NCBI RefSeq assembly: GCF_002196855.1
Contig: NZ_NIPW01000005.1
Span: 1 to 64,000, forward strand
DNA from: Haematobacter genomosp. 1
GTDB lineage: Bacteria > Pseudomonadota > Alphaproteobacteria > Rhodobacterales > Rhodobacteraceae
Length of the DNA stretch: 64,000 bases
Direction: 5' to 3'
Below the pieces are notes generated by a model. It saw nothing but the letters and a program-made list of their open reading frames with translations, searched no databases and had not been told where the DNA came from. The position numbers and the translations under genes were made by a program. Positions 24,942-34,062 of the stretch are shown one piece after another (position 1 is the stretch's first letter; each line of letters opens with the position of its first letter).

Positions 24942-26251
24942 TGCAGACCAATTTCACGCCCGAGCAACTGGAGGATCCGGGCACTGCCCGGGCCAATCAG
25001 GTTCTCCGCGCCTGCGTGCATTGCGGTTTCTGCACCGCGACCTGCCCGACCTATCAGGTGCTGGGCGATGAGCTGGACAGCCCGCGCGGCCGCATCTACC
25101 TCATCAAGGACATGCTGGAGCAGAACCGCCCGGCGGATGAAAAGACGGTCAAGCACTTGGACCGCTGCCTGTCCTGCCTGTCCTGCATGTCCACCTGTCC
25201 GTCCGGCGTGCATTACATGCACCTGATAGACCACGCGCGCGCGCATGTGGAAAAGACCTATCGCCGCCCGTGGATGGACCGGCTGCTGCGGGGAATGCTG
25301 GCGCGGATCCTGCCTTATCCCGGGCGCTTCCGGCTGGCGCTCAGGGGCGCGCAGCTCGCGCGGCCCTTCGCGGCGCTGATGCCGGACCGGCGGCTGCGGG
25401 CGATGCTGGACATGGCGCCCCGGACGCTGCCGAAGCCCAGCCCGAACGATGCGGCGCAGACCTTTCCGGCGGAGGGGGAGCGGCGGATGCGCGTGGCCTT
25501 GCTCATCGGCTGCGCGCAGCGGGCGCTGGACAGCGATATCAACGATGCGACGATCCGTCTGCTGACCCGGCTGGGTTGCGAGGTGGTGATCCCGCGCGGG
25601 TTGGGCTGCTGCGGCAGTCTCGTCCATCACATGGGCCGGGAGGGGGAGGCCCATGCGCAGGCCGCCGCCGCCATCCGGGCCTTCACCGGGGTGGAGGGGC
25701 TGGACGCCATCGTTATCAACACCTCCGGCTGCGGCACCACGATGAAGGACTACGGCCACATGTTCCGCAATGACCCGCTGGCGGCGGAGGCGGCGGAGGT
25801 GTCGCGCCTTGCCTGCGACATCTCCGAGCTGCTGGAGCGGCTGGGGGTGCCGGAGCAGGCCCCGCAGGGCATCCGCGTGGCCTATCACGCCGCCTGCTCG
25901 CTCCAGCACGGCCAGCAGGTGAAGACCGCGCCGAAGGCCGCCCTGAAACGCGCGGGGTTCGAGGTGGTGGAGCCTGCCGACCCGCATCTGTGCTGCGGCT
26001 CCGCCGGCACTTACAACCTGCTGCAACCCGAGATCTCGGCCGAGCTGAAGCGGCGGAAGGTTGCCACGCTGGAGGCGAAGGCGCCCGAGGTCATCGCGGC
26101 GGGCAATATCGGCTGCATGATGCAGATCGGCTCGGGCACTGCCGTGCCGGTCGTCCATACGGTGGAGCTCATCGACTGGGCGACGGGCGGGCCGATGCCG
26201 CGAAAGCTGGCGGGGCGCGATTTTCCCGGCCATTCCAGGCCCGCCGCGTGA
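24941..26251 (+). CDS. glcF: Glycolate oxidase iron-sulfur subunit GlcF
   Basis: 436 residues. Two [4Fe-4S] motifs, CVHCGFCTATCP (about 23-34) and CLSCLSCMSTCP (about 77-88), are followed by two CCG domains ending in GLGCCGSL and LCCGSAGTYNL. It transfers electrons from GlcDE to the membrane quinone pool. Start overlaps the glcE stop by one base. Completes the D-E-F set. Confidence 0.94.
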   Translation: MQTNFTPEQLEDPGTARANQVLRACVHCGFCTATCPTYQVLGDELDSPRGRIYLIKDMLEQNRPADEKTVKHLDRCLSCLSCMSTCPSGVHYMHLIDHARAHVEKTYRRPWMDRLLRGMLARILPYPGRFRLALRGAQLARPFAALMPDRRLRAMLDMAPRTLPKPSPNDAAQTFPAEGERRMRVALLIGCAQRALDSDINDATIRLLTRLGCEVVIPRGLGCCGSLVHHMGREGEAHAQAAAAIRAFTGVEGLDAIVINTSGCGTTMKDYGHMFRNDPLAAEAAEVSRLACDISELLERLGVPEQAPQGIRVAYHAACSLQHGQQVKTAPKAALKRAGFEVVEPADPHLCCGSAGTYNLLQPEISAELKRRKVATLEAKAPEVIAAGNIGCMMQIGSGTAVPVVHTVELIDWATGGPMPRKLAGRDFPGHSRPAA

Positions 26252-26336
26252 TGCGGTGCTTGATCCGCGGCGCGCTTCGCGCGATCCTCACCGGATCGCC
26301 CGCTGACCGCGGGACACTCTTGACCCGGATTGCCCC

Positions 26337-27716
26337 ATGAACCTGCCCTTCTCTCAGAACGATCTCTCCCATGTGATCGAAACCGACCGTGCCCATGTCT
26401 GGCACCACCTGTTGCAGCACAAGGCGCTGGAAACGGCCGATCCGCGCATCATCGTGGAAGGCAAGGGGATGCGCGTCTGGGACGCGGCGGGGCGGGAGTT
26501 TCTGGATGCCGTCTCCGGCGGCGTGTGGACGGTCAACGTCGGCTACGGTCGGGAGAGCATTGCCAATGCCGTGCGCGACCAGCTGATCCGCATGAACTAT
26601 TTCGCGCAGTCGGCGGGTTCCATTCCCGGTTCGCTGTTCGCCGAAAAGTTGATCGAGAAGATGCCCGGTCTGACGCGGGTCTATTACTCGAACTCCGGCT
26701 CCGAGGCGAACGAGAAGGTGTTCAAGATGGTCCGCCAGATCTCGGCGCGCCATCACAAGGGCCGCAAGAACAAGATCCTGTATCGGGAGCGCGATTATCA
26801 CGGCACCACCATCGGTGCGCTGGCCTCCGCCGGGCAGCCGGAGCGCGCGGCGCTCTACGGCCCCTTCCCGGAGGGGTTCGTGCAGGTGCCGCATTGCCTT
26901 GAATACCGCAAGCAATGGGATGTCGAGAACTACGGCCAGCGGGCCGCCGATGCCATCGAGGAAGTGATCCTGCGCGAAGGGCCGGACACGGTGGGCCTGC
27001 TCTGCCTGGAGCCGATCACCGCGGGGGGCGGGGTGATCGTGCCGCCGGAGGGCTATTGGGAGCGCGTGCAGGAAATCTGCCGTAAGTATGACGTGCTGCT
27101 GCATATCGACGAGGTGGTCTGCGGTCTTGGCCGGACGGGCACGTGGTTCGGCTATCAGAACTACGGGGTGGAGCCGGACTTCGTGACGATGGCCAAGGGT
27201 GTCGCGTCCGGCTATGCCGCCATCTCCTGCACCGTGACGACGGAGGCGGTGTTCGATCTGTTCAAGGACGATCCCGCCGATCCCCTGTCCTATTTCCGCG
27301 ACATCTCCACCTTCGGCGGCTGCGCCTCCGGCCCCGCTGCCGCGCTTGAGAACATGCGGATCATCGAAGACGAACAGCTTCTGGACAACACGCTTGCCAT
27401 GGGGGGCCGGCTGATGGCCAACCTGGAGGCGCTGAAGGAGAAGCATGCCGTCGTGGGGGACGTGCGCGGCAAGGGCTTGTTCCAGGGCGCAGAACTGGTC
27501 GCCGACCGGAAGACGAAGGAGCCGGTGGACGAGAAGCTGGCCCAGCGGGTCGTGGCGGAGGCCAATGCGCAGGGTGTCATCATCGGGGTGACGAACCGGT
27601 CGCTGCCGGGGCTGAACAATACGCTCTGTCTCAGCCCCGCGCTGATCGCCACGCCCGATGATATCGACCGGATCACCGACGCGATAGACGTGGCGCTGAC
27701 GAAGGTCTTTGGCTGA
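26337..27716 (+). CDS. Class III aminotransferase (omega-amino acid/taurine:pyruvate type)
   Basis: 459-residue PLP-dependent fold-type I aminotransferase. PLP-binding features are SNSGSEANEKVFKMVRQ, HIDEVVCGLGRTG and the Schiff-base lysine in FVTMAKGVASGYA. The opening VWHHLLQHKALETADP and overall pattern recall taurine:pyruvate and related omega-amino-acid:pyruvate transaminases of Roseobacter-group bacteria. It follows glcF by 85 bases on the same strand and could use glyoxylate or pyruvate as acceptor, with a link to glyoxylate metabolism. The donor amine is not determined by sequence. Confidence 0.82.
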   Translation: MNLPFSQNDLSHVIETDRAHVWHHLLQHKALETADPRIIVEGKGMRVWDAAGREFLDAVSGGVWTVNVGYGRESIANAVRDQLIRMNYFAQSAGSIPGSLFAEKLIEKMPGLTRVYYSNSGSEANEKVFKMVRQISARHHKGRKNKILYRERDYHGTTIGALASAGQPERAALYGPFPEGFVQVPHCLEYRKQWDVENYGQRAADAIEEVILREGPDTVGLLCLEPITAGGGVIVPPEGYWERVQEICRKYDVLLHIDEVVCGLGRTGTWFGYQNYGVEPDFVTMAKGVASGYAAISCTVTTEAVFDLFKDDPADPLSYFRDISTFGGCASGPAAALENMRIIEDEQLLDNTLAMGGRLMANLEALKEKHAVVGDVRGKGLFQGAELVADRKTKEPVDEKLAQRVVAEANAQGVIIGVTNRSLPGLNNTLCLSPALIATPDDIDRITDAIDVALTKVFG

Positions 27717-27741
27717 TCCCGTCCGTCTTGTCCGCGGCAGC

Positions 27742-27776
27742 GCTTTGGGGCGGGGCTCGATGCCCCGGCTCAAAGC
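27742..27776 (+). terminator. Stem-loop after the aminotransferase gene
   Basis: Arms GCTTTG/CAAAGC and an inner GGGGC/GCCCC stem surround a small loop, 26 bases past the stop codon. No T-run follows. Probable end of the glc/aminotransferase transcript. Confidence 0.5.
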
Positions 27777-27813
27777 ACGCACGGGCTTTGACTTTGCGCA
27801 CCATTTGTCCTAT

Positions 27814-27832
27814 CTATCTAGCCAGATAGCTA
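27814..27832. promoter_or_regulatory. Toxin-antitoxin operator/promoter
   Basis: CTATCT-AGCC-AGATAG is a perfect dyad, overlapped by a second one (TAGC-N6-GCTA), ending 12 bases before the antitoxin start. The AT-rich dyad stands out in this GC-rich genome and overlaps a likely -10. Such sites are bound by Phd-type antitoxins and their complexes for autoregulation. Confidence 0.55.
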
Positions 27833-27844
27833 GACAGGTGTGTC

Positions 27845-28090
27845 ATGTGGACGCTACAGGATGCAAAGAACCGGTTCAGCGCTGTGGTGGACGCCGCGCT
27901 TTCCGGGCGCCCTCAGGAGGTGAGCCGTCGCGGGAAGCCGGCGGTCGTCGTCCTTTCCGCTTCTGAATATCAGCGTCTGGTCCGTGATGCGCAGGCGGGA
28001 CGGCGGAGTTTCGTGTCGCATCTGCTGGATTTTCCCGGGCTGGAGGATGTCTCACGCCCGAAGGTCAGGCCGCGCGACGTGGACTTCTGA
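27845..28090 (+). CDS. Phd/YefM-family antitoxin
   Basis: 81 residues. The N-terminal Phd fold has the family pattern WTLQDAKNRFSAVVDAAL...EVSRRGKPAVVVLSASEY; the C-terminal tail (after about 55) is the toxin-neutralising part. It overlaps the PIN-toxin start by one base (TGATG), ensuring coupled synthesis. It is expected to bind the palindromes just upstream and repress the pair. Confidence 0.9.
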   Translation: MWTLQDAKNRFSAVVDAALSGRPQEVSRRGKPAVVVLSASEYQRLVRDAQAGRRSFVSHLLDFPGLEDVSRPKVRPRDVDF

Positions 28091-28491
28091 TGTATCTCCT
28101 TGATACCAATGTCATCTCCGCCGTGCGACGACCGGACAGGGCCCCGCAGGTCGCGCGCTGGCTGGCGGCCCGCCCGGAGGAGGAGCTGTTCCTCTCCGTC
28201 ATCACGCTGGGGGAGATCGAGCGCGGCATCCGTCGGCAGGAGGCGCGGAACCCCGCCTTTGCCGCCGACCTTCGCGACTGGGTGGAGCGCACGGTCCTGC
28301 TGTTCTCCGACCGGATCCTGCCCTTCGGCGCGGAGGACGCGCTGATCTGGGGGCGGCTCTCGGCGGAGATCGGCCATGACGGGGCCGATCTGATGATCGC
28401 CGCGAGCGCACTGGCTCGCGATGCGGTGGTGGTGACAGGCAATGTCGCGGATTTTCTGCCGACAGGCGTGCGGCTGGACAACCCTTTCTGA
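28090..28491 (+). CDS. VapC/FitB-like PIN-domain toxin
   Basis: 133-residue PIN nuclease. Acidic metal ligands are in place: Asp5 in LLDTNVIS, Glu42 in TLGEIERGI, Asp100 in GADLMIAA and Asp121 near VADF. PIN toxins cleave RNA, often tRNA or rRNA, when the antitoxin is degraded. Length and the LGEIERGIRR motif are closest to the FitB/VapC group. All active-site residues are intact, so the module appears functional. Confidence 0.9.
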   Translation: MYLLDTNVISAVRRPDRAPQVARWLAARPEEELFLSVITLGEIERGIRRQEARNPAFAADLRDWVERTVLLFSDRILPFGAEDALIWGRLSAEIGHDGADLMIAASALARDAVVVTGNVADFLPTGVRLDNPF

Positions 28492-28526
28492 TCATACCGG
28501 CCCTTTGGATCAGGCCAGCCCTCTGA

Positions 28527-28910
28527 TCAGACCAGCGTTTCCTCCCGTGCCTGCTGGAAGGCCGCGCGGGCTGCGCGGATGGCCGTATGGTGTTCCCCGG
28601 CCCAGCGGACCAATCCCTCAATATGCGGCAGGAAGCTCTCTCCCAAGGGGGTGAGCGCATATTCCACCGCGGGCGGCTTCAGCGGATAGACGGTGCGGGT
28701 AATCAGCCCGTCTTCCTCGAGCGCGCGCAGGGTGCGGGAAAGCATGCGCTTGGAGACATCGTCGATCGCGCGGAGCAGTTCCGAAAACCGGAGGGGTCTT
28801 TCGGCCAGATGCTGAAGGATCAGCGTGCTCCACCGATCGCCCAACCTGTCGAGAACGTCCCGGACGGGACAGTCATGTGCATAGATGGCTGTGGATCGGT
28901 GGAGCGTCAT
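28527..28910 (-). CDS. HxlR-family transcriptional regulator
   Basis: 127 residues with the HxlR winged [60 protein letters not shown]. The N-terminal Cys15 (DCPVRD) is in the position used for redox or aldehyde/quinone sensing by several HxlR proteins. It is divergent from an NAD(P)-binding oxidoreductase, the common arrangement, and probably represses it. A perfect dyad lies directly before its start. Confidence 0.9.
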   Translation of the reverse strand: MTLHRSTAIYAHDCPVRDVLDRLGDRWSTLILQHLAERPLRFSELLRAIDDVSKRMLSRTLRALEEDGLITRTVYPLKPPAVEYALTPLGESFLPHIEGLVRWAGEHHTAIRAARAAFQQAREETLV

Positions 28911-28920
28911 CGGGGGTCTC

Positions 28921-28933
28921 CAAGGTTACCTTG
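28921..28933. promoter_or_regulatory. Candidate HxlR operator
   Basis: CAAGGT-T-ACCTTG is a perfect palindrome around one central base, 10 bases upstream of the hxlR-type start. A related GGTTAC / GTTACC pair lies at 28984-29000, near the start of the divergent gene, giving one site per promoter. Confidence 0.45.
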
Positions 28934-29015
28934 CAACGTTGTTGGCCCTTCTTGAGCCTGTCTCCCGTTTGCGTCAATATGCAGGTTACGTTTTGTTACC
29001 ATATGGAGACGGATC

Positions 29016-29633
29016 ATGGCGCAGATTGCTATTCTGGGCGGCACGGGGAATGTCGGACAAAGGCTGGTGGCGGAAGCGCTGCGGCGCGGCCATTCGGTCA
29101 CCGTCATCGGCCGCAAGGCGCCGGCGACAGCGCTTCCGCAGGGTGTGACTTTCGTGCAGGGCGATGTGACGGCGCAGACGGATGCGCTGGCGAAATCCCT
29201 CGCCGGCACCGACTTGCTCATCAGCGCCGCACGGTTTGCCGATGTGACGGCGGATCAGGTGCTGACCCTCGTGGGGAAGGCGGGCATTCCGCGGCTGCTG
29301 GTCGTGGGAGGGGCAGGGTCGCTGGAGGTCGCTCCCGGAAAGCGGTTGGTCGATACGCCGGAATTCCCGGATGCCTACAAGTCCGAGGCGCTGCCGGGTG
29401 CCGATTTCCTCGACACGTTGCGGGGCGTGACGGATGTGGACTGGAGCTTCCTCTCTCCTGCCGCGATGTTCGGCCCCGGGGAGCGGACCGGGACGTTCCG
29501 CCTTGGCGGGGATCAGTTGCTGGTCGATGCGGCGGGCGAAAGCAGGATTTCCTATGAGGATTTCGCTGTCGCCCTGCTGGATGAGGTGGATACTCCGCAC
29601 CACAGCCGCGCCCGCTTCACCATCGCCTACTGA
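29016..29633 (+). CDS. NAD(P)H-binding protein (atypical SDR, NmrA/YwnB-like)
   Basis: 205 residues. The N-terminal Rossmann motif is AILGGTGNVGQRLVAEALRRGHSVTVIGRK (positions 4-33), with the Arg/Lys suggesting NADPH. Members act as redox-linked reductases or NADPH sensors and are often induced by electrophiles through an adjacent HxlR repressor, as seen here. The ATG at 29016 follows GGAGAC. Substrate unknown. Confidence 0.83.
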   Translation: MAQIAILGGTGNVGQRLVAEALRRGHSVTVIGRKAPATALPQGVTFVQGDVTAQTDALAKSLAGTDLLISAARFADVTADQVLTLVGKAGIPRLLVVGGAGSLEVAPGKRLVDTPEFPDAYKSEALPGADFLDTLRGVTDVDWSFLSPAAMFGPGERTGTFRLGGDQLLVDAAGESRISYEDFAVALLDEVDTPHHSRARFTIAY

Positions 29634-29758
29634 AAGGGCGGGCCGGGGCGGCGGGGCAACACCCTGCTGCCCCCGGGCAATCACATGCGCGCCAACGGCA
29701 GTTCAGTGCTTGCCTGCGAGGGGATTTGGGAGAAGCCTGTGGCCGATAGCCAGAGGTC

Positions 29759-31798
29759 ATGATGTCCAACGATCCGCTCCTCCAGCCTTACCAGTTGAAG
29801 CATCTCACGCTTCGCAACCGCATCCTCATCACCAGCCACGAACCCGCCTATGCCGAGGACGGCATGCCGAAGGCGCGTTATCGCGCCTATCACGGCGAGC
29901 GGGCGCGGGCGGGTGTGGCCCTGACGATGACCGCCGGATCGGCCTCCGTTTCACGCGACAGCCCGCCTGCGTTCAACAACATTCTCGCCTGGAAGGATGA
30001 GGTCGTGCCGTGGATGCGCGAGCTGGCCGACGAATGCCATGAGGCAGGGGCCGCGGTGATGATCCAGCTCACCCATCTGGGGCGCCGGACACGGTGGGAC
30101 CAGGGGGACTGGCTGCCCGTCGTCTCCTCCGGCGGGGAGCGGGAGGCGGCGCACCGGGCGTTTCCGAAGCGCGTCGAGGAGTGGGACATCGCGCGGATCA
30201 TCGGAGATTATGCCGACGCGGCGGAGCGGATGCAGGCGGCGGGTCTCGACGGGATCGAACTCGAGTGCTACGGCCACCTGCTCGACCAGTTCTGGTCGCC
30301 GCTGACGAATACGCTGGAGGCGCCCTATGGCGGCGATCTGGACAACCGCCTCCGGCTGACCTTCGATGTGCTGTCGGAGATCCGAAGGCGCTGCGGCCCG
30401 GAGTTCATCGTGGGGCTGCGGGCGACTTTTGACGAGCGGCTGCCCGGCGGGATCGACGGCGAGATGGGCCTTCGGATCGCGGAGCGGCTGACGGCCTCCG
30501 GCATGGTCGATTTCCTCAACGTCATCCGGGGGCATATCGACACCGATCCGGGCCTGACCGATGTCATTCCCATACAGGGCATGCCCGCGGCGCCGCATCT
30601 GGATTTCGCGGCCCGTATCCGGGCGGCGACCGGGCTTCCGGTGTTTCACGCCGCGCGGATACCGGACCTTGCCACGGCGCGGCACGCGGTGGCGAGCGGC
30701 GCGCTCGACATGGTCGGGATGACGCGGGCCCATTTGGCCGACCCGCATCTGGTGGCCAAACTGCTGGCGGGGGAGGAGGACCGCATCCGTCCCTGTGTCG
30801 GGGCGAACTATTGCCTCGACCGCATCTATCAGGGTGGCATGGCGCTCTGCCTGCACAACCCCTCCTCCGGGCGCGAGATCGAGCTTCCGCATCGCATCGC
30901 GCCGTCGGAGCACCCGCTGCGCGTGACCGTGGTCGGCGCAGGCCCCGGGGGTCTGGAAGCGGCGCGGGTGGCGGCGGAGCGGGGTCATGCGGTGACCGTG
31001 CTGGAAGCAGCCGCCCAACCCGGGGGGCAGCTCCGCCTTGCCGCGCGCAGCGAGCGGCGGCGGGAGATGCTCTCCGTCATCGGATGGCGTATGGCGGAAT
31101 GCGAGCGGCGGGGTGTCAGCTTCCGTTTCAACACCTATGCCGAAGCGGAGACCGTGGCGGAAACCCGGCCCGATGTGGTGGTCGTGGCGACCGGGGGAAT
31201 GCCGGACGGCCCCGTCCTTGCCAGGGGCGATGACCTGACCGTCTCTGCCTGGGATATCCTGTCGGGCGACGCGGCACCGGGACGGAACGTGCTGATCTAC
31301 GACGATGCGGGCGACCATGCCGGATTGCAGGCCGCAGACATGATCGCCAGAAACGGCGGGCAGGTGGAGATCGTGTTCCCCGACCGGAACGTCGCCCCGG
31401 AGGTGATGAGCATGAACCTCGTTCCCTACGTGCGGTCCCTGCAGAAGGCAGGCGCGGTCATGACCGTGACCTGGCGCGTTCAGGAGGTGTCGCGTGACGG
31501 GAACGGCCTTATCGCGCGGCTGGGCAGCGATTATGGCGACGCGGTGCAGGAGCGGCGGGTGGATCAGGTCGTTGTCAACCATGGCACACGACCCCTTGAT
31601 GATATCTACTTCGCGCTGAAGCCAGGGTCGCTGAACGGGGGTGCCGTGGATTACGCGGCGCTTGTCACGGGTGCGCCGCAGGGGATCGTCGCGAACGCCT
31701 CCGGGGGCTACCGGCTTTACCGGATCGGCGATGCTGTGGCCGCGCGGAATGTTCACGCGGCCATCCATGATGCGCTGCGGCTGGTGCGGCTGATCTGA
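29759..31798 (+). CDS. NADH:flavin oxidoreductase of the TMADH/N-methylproline demethylase group
   Basis: 679 residues: an N-terminal FMN TIM barrel of the old-yellow-enzyme family (about 1-340), an iron-sulfur segment (about 345-365), and a C-terminal FAD/NAD(P) domain beginning VTVVGAGPGGLEAARVAAERG. The opening LKHLTLRNRILITSHEPAY and RAYHGERARAGVALTMTAGS match my recollection of N-methylproline/stachydrine demethylases (HpbA/StcD-like). The iron-sulfur motif CVGANYC...C has Ala where trimethylamine dehydrogenase has its second Cys. Followed by an SDR gene 36 bases on. Demethylation of an N-methylated amino acid is the best guess. Confidence 0.78.
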   Translation: MMSNDPLLQPYQLKHLTLRNRILITSHEPAYAEDGMPKARYRAYHGERARAGVALTMTAGSASVSRDSPPAFNNILAWKDEVVPWMRELADECHEAGAAVMIQLTHLGRRTRWDQGDWLPVVSSGGEREAAHRAFPKRVEEWDIARIIGDYADAAERMQAAGLDGIELECYGHLLDQFWSPLTNTLEAPYGGDLDNRLRLTFDVLSEIRRRCGPEFIVGLRATFDERLPGGIDGEMGLRIAERLTASGMVDFLNVIRGHIDTDPGLTDVIPIQGMPAAPHLDFAARIRAATGLPVFHAARIPDLATARHAVASGALDMVGMTRAHLADPHLVAKLLAGEEDRIRPCVGANYCLDRIYQGGMALCLHNPSSGREIELPHRIAPSEHPLRVTVVGAGPGGLEAARVAAERGHAVTVLEAAAQPGGQLRLAARSERRREMLSVIGWRMAECERRGVSFRFNTYAEAETVAETRPDVVVVATGGMPDGPVLARGDDLTVSAWDILSGDAAPGRNVLIYDDAGDHAGLQAADMIARNGGQVEIVFPDRNVAPEVMSMNLVPYVRSLQKAGAVMTVTWRVQEVSRDGNGLIARLGSDYGDAVQERRVDQVVVNHGTRPLDDIYFALKPGSLNGGAVDYAALVTGAPQGIVANASGGYRLYRIGDAVAARNVHAAIHDALRLVRLI

Positions 31799-31834
31799 GC
31801 TGGCAGCGGCGGGAGGAAGCGCTATCTCCCGCCC

Positions 31835-32512
31835 ATGAAACGCGCGATCGTGACAGGGGGTGCCGGCCTCATCGGCACGGGACTCTGCGAGGCCCTGGCC
31901 TCGGCAGGGTGGGATGTCGCCTCACTCGACCTTCGGGAGGGGGCGGGCGCTGCGCAGCAGGTGATCTGCGACGTGACGGACGAGGGTTCCGTCGCAGCGG
32001 CTTTCGACATGCTGGGCTGGGACGAGATCGACCTGCTGGTGAACAACGCCGGGATCGCGAAACCCTATGGCGGGCCTCTGGCGGAGATGTCGCTTGCCGA
32101 ATGGCGGCGGGTGGTGGACAGCCATCTGACCGGGGCCTTTCTTGTCACGCGGGCGGCCATTCCCCGGCTTCGGGCGGGCGGGTCCATCGTCAACATGGCG
32201 TCCACCCGCGCCGTCATGTCGGAGCCGGAGACCGAACCTTATGCCGCGTCCAAGGGCGCGTTGATCGCGCTGACCCACGCGCTTGCCGTGAGCCTTGGCC
32301 CGCGTATCCGGGTGAATGCGATTGCACCGGGATGGATCGCGGAGGGTGCTGGCCTTGGCCCGCGCGACCATGCCCAGCATCCGGCGGGACGGGTGGGAAC
32401 GCCTGCGGATGTAGCGGAGGCGGTCCTATATCTTGCTTCTGCCGGGTTCATGACCGGTCAGGTTCTGGTGCTTGACGGCGGCATGACCCGGAAGATGATC
32501 TACGAGGACTGA
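31835..32512 (+). CDS. Short-chain dehydrogenase/reductase
   Basis: 225-residue classical SDR. The cofactor motif is VTGGAGLIGTGLCEAL, followed by NNAG (about 69-72), catalytic Ser in NMASTRAVMSE and Tyr-x3-Lys in PYAASKGAL. Slightly shorter than usual but complete. Acidic residue after the second strand (SLDLREG) suggests NAD preference. Thirty-six bases after the flavoprotein gene on the same strand, so it probably works in the same catabolic step. Substrate unknown. Confidence 0.85.
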   Translation: MKRAIVTGGAGLIGTGLCEALASAGWDVASLDLREGAGAAQQVICDVTDEGSVAAAFDMLGWDEIDLLVNNAGIAKPYGGPLAEMSLAEWRRVVDSHLTGAFLVTRAAIPRLRAGGSIVNMASTRAVMSEPETEPYAASKGALIALTHALAVSLGPRIRVNAIAPGWIAEGAGLGPRDHAQHPAGRVGTPADVAEAVLYLASAGFMTGQVLVLDGGMTRKMIYED

Positions 32513-32521
32513 CCTGCCCTG

Positions 32522-34012
32522 CTAACCCGCCAGCCGCTTCCGGGGCAGCAGGATCGCAAGGATCAGCCCTGCGAGAGCAATGGTGGCAGAGGTGAGGTAA
32601 AGCGTGTGATAGGTCGTCGAGACGAGCGCCTCCGCCGCGAGCGCCCCCGGACCTCCACCCGCGACCTCGGCCCGCAGGCCTTCCAGCCCGGGGGATCCGG
32701 CGCTCTCCAGATGGGCGGACACGATTGCGCCGTAGATGGAAACCGCGACGGCCGCCCCGGCGATGCGGACGAGCGTAACGGCCCCGGTCGCGGCGCCTAC
32801 ATCCTTGCGCGGCGCCTCTGCCTGAACGCCGATCACCGGCGACTGCTGGACGAGTCCATTGGAAAAGCCGATTGCCATCATGACGGCGCCCACCACCCCA
32901 TAGGAAGTTTGCCCCGCCGGGAGATAGGCCAATATGCACAGCCCGAGCGAGGCAAAGCCCATGCCGATCAACAACAGTTCCCGCAGCCGTCCCGTCCGGG
33001 AGATGACCTGCCCCGCGATGAGCGAGCCTATGGCCATGCCGCAGGTGATCGCGATGAAGAACAGGCCCGCTTTCGCGGGGGCGAGACCTGTCGAAAGCTG
33101 AAGATAGATAGCGTGATAATTCACGAGACCGATGGCGATGGCCCCGTTCGCCGCCCCGATGAGGAGGAGAAGCGGGAAGCTGCGGCTCTGAAAGAGGGAC
33201 AGCGGGATGATCGGTTCCGCCGCCCGCCGCTCGAACCGCACCCAAAGCAGGATGCTCACGATCGCAAGCGTTGCAAGCCCCGCCGCGCCGAGGGCCGCGT
33301 GTCCCTCGAACACCTGCTGCACGTCCGCGAGCATGACGATACTGATGATGGCGATTGTCAGCGTCACCGCCCCCGCCACGTCGATCTTGCGCCGCACATA
33401 ATTGCGCCGCCGCGGTAGCAGGAAGGTAAGGCCCAGGATCACCACCGCGCCGATGGGAAGGTTGATGAGGAAAATGCTGCGCCAGCCCCATATCTGCGTG
33501 AGCGTTCCGCCAAGCGCCGGGCCGATGGAAGCCGCGCACATGAGCACGAGGCTGGTGAAGCTCTGATATTTCGCCCGTTCCCGCGGCTCGAAAAGGTCGG
33601 CGTTCACCGAAAAGACGCTGACCATGACGCCACCACCGCCAAGCCCCTGGAGAACGCGGGCCGCGATCAGCCAGTTTATGTCCGGCGCGAGGCCGCAGGC
33701 GAAGGAGCCGACGAGGAACAGCACAACGGCAAACAACAGCACGGGCTTCCTGCCGAACATGTCGCCGAGCTTGCCGTAGATCGGCATGGTGGCACATTGG
33801 GCAAGCATGTAGGCGGCGGTGATCCAGCCGATCCGCTCCGCCCCCTGCAGGTCGCCGATGATCGCGGGCAGCGCCGTGGAGACCACCTGCACGTCAAGCA
33901 TCGCCATGAAGATCGTGAGCATCAGGAGAGCAAAGATCGTCATCTTGCGCGAATGCGGCAGCAGCGCCGCCGGGGGCAGATCGGAGGGAGCTGCGACTGT
34001 GGTATCGCTCAT
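32522..34012 (-). CDS. MFS drug-efflux transporter (DHA2/EmrB, 14 TM)
   Basis: 496 residues with about 14 hydrophobic segments. Motif A-like GKLGDMFGRKPVLL is in the loop between segments 2 and 3 and motif C-like GPALGGTLTQIWGWRSIFLINLPIG in segment 5, the pattern of EmrB/QacA-type proton-driven exporters. It converges on the SDR gene and has no adjacent membrane-fusion partner, so it may act alone. Substrate range is not predictable. Confidence 0.88.
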   Translation of the reverse strand: MSDTTVAAPSDLPPAALLPHSRKMTIFALLMLTIFMAMLDVQVVSTALPAIIGDLQGAERIGWITAAYMLAQCATMPIYGKLGDMFGRKPVLLFAVVLFLVGSFACGLAPDINWLIAARVLQGLGGGGVMVSVFSVNADLFEPRERAKYQSFTSLVLMCAASIGPALGGTLTQIWGWRSIFLINLPIGAVVILGLTFLLPRRRNYVRRKIDVAGAVTLTIAIISIVMLADVQQVFEGHAALGAAGLATLAIVSILLWVRFERRAAEPIIPLSLFQSRSFPLLLLIGAANGAIAIGLVNYHAIYLQLSTGLAPAKAGLFFIAITCGMAIGSLIAGQVISRTGRLRELLLIGMGFASLGLCILAYLPAGQTSYGVVGAVMMAIGFSNGLVQQSPVIGVQAEAPRKDVGAATGAVTLVRIAGAAVAVSIYGAIVSAHLESAGSPGLEGLRAEVAGGGPGALAAEALVSTTYHTLYLTSATIALAGLILAILLPRKRLAG

Positions 34013-34062
34013 CGGCTTTTCCGCTATGGAGATATTGGGGGCGGGTTAAGCCTGACGACGGC

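Noticed and set aside
26252-26336. Separate promoter or regulator gene between glcF and the aminotransferase
   Set aside because: Only 85 bases with no clear promoter, terminator or dyad; probably the same transcript.
29951-31768. 605-codon antisense frame over the flavoprotein gene
   Set aside because: Same GC effect; the sense protein has full FMN, Fe-S and FAD domains.
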